DNA of 64,000 nt from Pseudomonas sp. UMAB-08 (GTDB taxonomy: Bacteria; Pseudomonadota; Gammaproteobacteria; Pseudomonadales; Pseudomonadaceae), in NCBI RefSeq assembly GCF_900095225.1, contig NZ_LT607414.1:218221-282220 (forward strand), read 5' to 3'. The translations under genes and the position numbers were made by a program. Shown in pieces: positions 63,226-64,000 of this stretch (the first letter of the stretch is position 1; the number at the start of each line of letters is the position of its first letter). Under the pieces are notes generated by a model that was given only the letters and a program-made list of their open reading frames with translations, was not told the DNA's origin and did no database searches.

Positions 63226-64000
63226 TCATCGTGCGTCCGGCAGCGCCTGGAATGGCGCTTCTTTATCCGTACGCTCTGTGGTGCCCCACGCCGCCACACC
63301 GACCTTGATCGCATAGAACAGGATGCTGAACACCACGCACAGGAACAATGCGGTCAGGGTTGCGTTGGTGTACGCGTTGAAGATCACGTGCTGCATCTGA
63401 TCGATAGTTTTGGCCGGGGCCAATACCTGACCGGCGTCCAGGGCCGTGCGGTACTTGGTCGCCAGGGCCAGAAAACCAACGGCCGGGCTCGGGTCGAACA
63501 GCTTGATGTAGCCGGCCATAGTGGTGCAGATCAACAACCACACCGCTGGCAGCAGGGTGACCCAGATGTAGCGTTGGCGCTTCATTTTGATCAGCACGAC
63601 CGTCGCGAGCATCAGCGCGATACCGGCCAGCATCTGGTTGGAGATGCCAAACAGCGGCCACAAGGTGTTGATCCCGCCCAATGGGTCGATCACGCCTTGA
63701 TAGAGCAAGTAGCCCCACATCGCGACGCAACCGCCCGTCGCGATCAGGTTGGCAGTCCACGACTCAGTACGCTTAAGCGCCGGTACAAAGGTACCCAGCA
63801 AATCCTGAAGCATGAACCGACCGGCTCGGGTCCCCGCGTCCACGGCGGTGAGGATAAACAGCGCCTCGAACAGAATCGCAAAGTGGTACCAGAACGCCAT
63901 GGTGTCTTTGCCCGGCAGTACTTGGTGCAGGATCTGCGCGATACCGACCGCCAGGGTCGGCGCACCGCCAGCACGGGCCAGCACCGTGGTTTCACCGATG
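63226..64000 (-). CDS. cstA: Carbon starvation protein A (CstA), 5' part outside window
   Basis: The last 258 codons of a CstA-family inner-membrane transporter are visible, with hydrophobic segments including FAILFEALFILTAVDAGTRA, LWPLFGISNQMLAGIALMLA and a last helix near LFLCVVFSILFYAIKVGVAA. CstA-type carriers take up peptides or pyruvate on carbon limitation. The frame runs open to the window edge at 64000, so the start is outside. YbdD is downstream. Confidence 0.92.
   Translation of the reverse strand, partial: IGETTVLARAGGAPTLAVGIAQILHQVLPGKDTMAFWYHFAILFEALFILTAVDAGTRAGRFMLQDLLGTFVPALKRTESWTANLIATGGCVAMWGYLLYQGVIDPLGGINTLWPLFGISNQMLAGIALMLATVVLIKMKRQRYIWVTLLPAVWLLICTTMAGYIKLFDPSPAVGFLALATKYRTALDAGQVLAPAKTIDQMQHVIFNAYTNATLTALFLCVVFSILFYAIKVGVAAWGTTERTDKEAPFQALPDAR

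Noticed and set aside
1..64000. tRNA, rRNA, CRISPR arrays or intact insertion sequences
   Set aside because: No cloverleaf, repeat-spacer pattern, transposase or integrase was seen; the only mobile-element trace is the DUF932 relic.

Overview
The window reads as chromosomal DNA of a Pseudomonas of the fluorescens/putida type. The coding is dense and GC-rich, with many 4-bp ATGA overlaps, and the gene content (ped/exa-type quinoprotein alcohol oxidation, AgmR-like regulator, NosP-NahK, PotABCD-like transporter, SpeF-like decarboxylase, phosphoketolase/AckA block) is familiar from that genus. About 52 protein genes can be supported. I see no rRNA, tRNA, CRISPR array or intact mobile element. 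The first gene and the last gene are cut by the window edges.

Region 1 (1-12028) is a catabolic regulon for an unknown substrate. It holds two aldehyde dehydrogenases, two closely related flavin reductases, an LLM-class FMN-dependent monooxygenase, a polyamine-type ABC transporter, a GntR/FCD regulator, a Nudix hydrolase, a DUF1330 protein and a RibB paralogue whose GTP cyclohydrolase II-like half lacks the zinc cysteines. A GGTATACC palindrome recurs in front of three separate transcription units and is the likely operator of the GntR protein.

Region 2 (12062-37143) is the quinoprotein alcohol-oxidation (ped/exa/erc) locus. It carries a PAS-GGDEF cyclase, a CheC/CheX-type response regulator, ErcS, ErcA, an orphan PqqD with a tiny PqqA peptide, ExaC/PedI-type aldehyde dehydrogenase, the lanthanide-type dehydrogenase PedH, three quinoprotein-associated periplasmic proteins, cytochrome c550 PedF, the PQQ-linked ABC system, the CXXCW protein, the AgmR-like regulator, NahK and NosP. 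The calcium-type dehydrogenase PedE and the PedS2/PedR2 pair that occupy this locus in P. putida (gene order from memory) are absent. In their place lies about 1.5 kb containing a REP-like pair, a decayed DUF932 plasmid/phage-type gene and AT-rich DNA, followed by a chemoreceptor gene. A 19-bp motif recurs 62-68 bp upstream of pqqA, pedF and nosP.

Region 3 (37386-42022) has a porin, an MFS transporter, an ArsB-like carrier and a cytochrome b561.

Region 4 (42214-48515) is one tightly overlapping seven-gene operon: a T_hemolysin family protein, an AMP-dependent acyl ligase, a heme-oxygenase-like diiron oxidase, an SDR, a periplasmic helical-repeat protein and a PmrAB/QseBC-type two-component system. 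A CTTAAG-N5-CTGAAG repeat sits in its promoter region, which it shares with the divergent cytochrome b561. This looks like an uncharacterised lipid-type biosynthetic system with its own sensor, and I regard it as one of the two best candidates for something new in the window. The other is the lanthanide-only ped locus.

Region 5 (48508-62845) is a low-oxygen/acid-stress metabolic block on the minus strand: two Orn/Lys/Arg decarboxylases, a PotE-type antiporter, alpha-glucan phosphorylase, phosphoketolase, acetate kinase and a zinc alcohol dehydrogenase, with one ANR-like box upstream. Together these could convert glycogen to acetyl phosphate and ATP while decarboxylation consumes protons. The window ends in ybdD and the 3' part of cstA.
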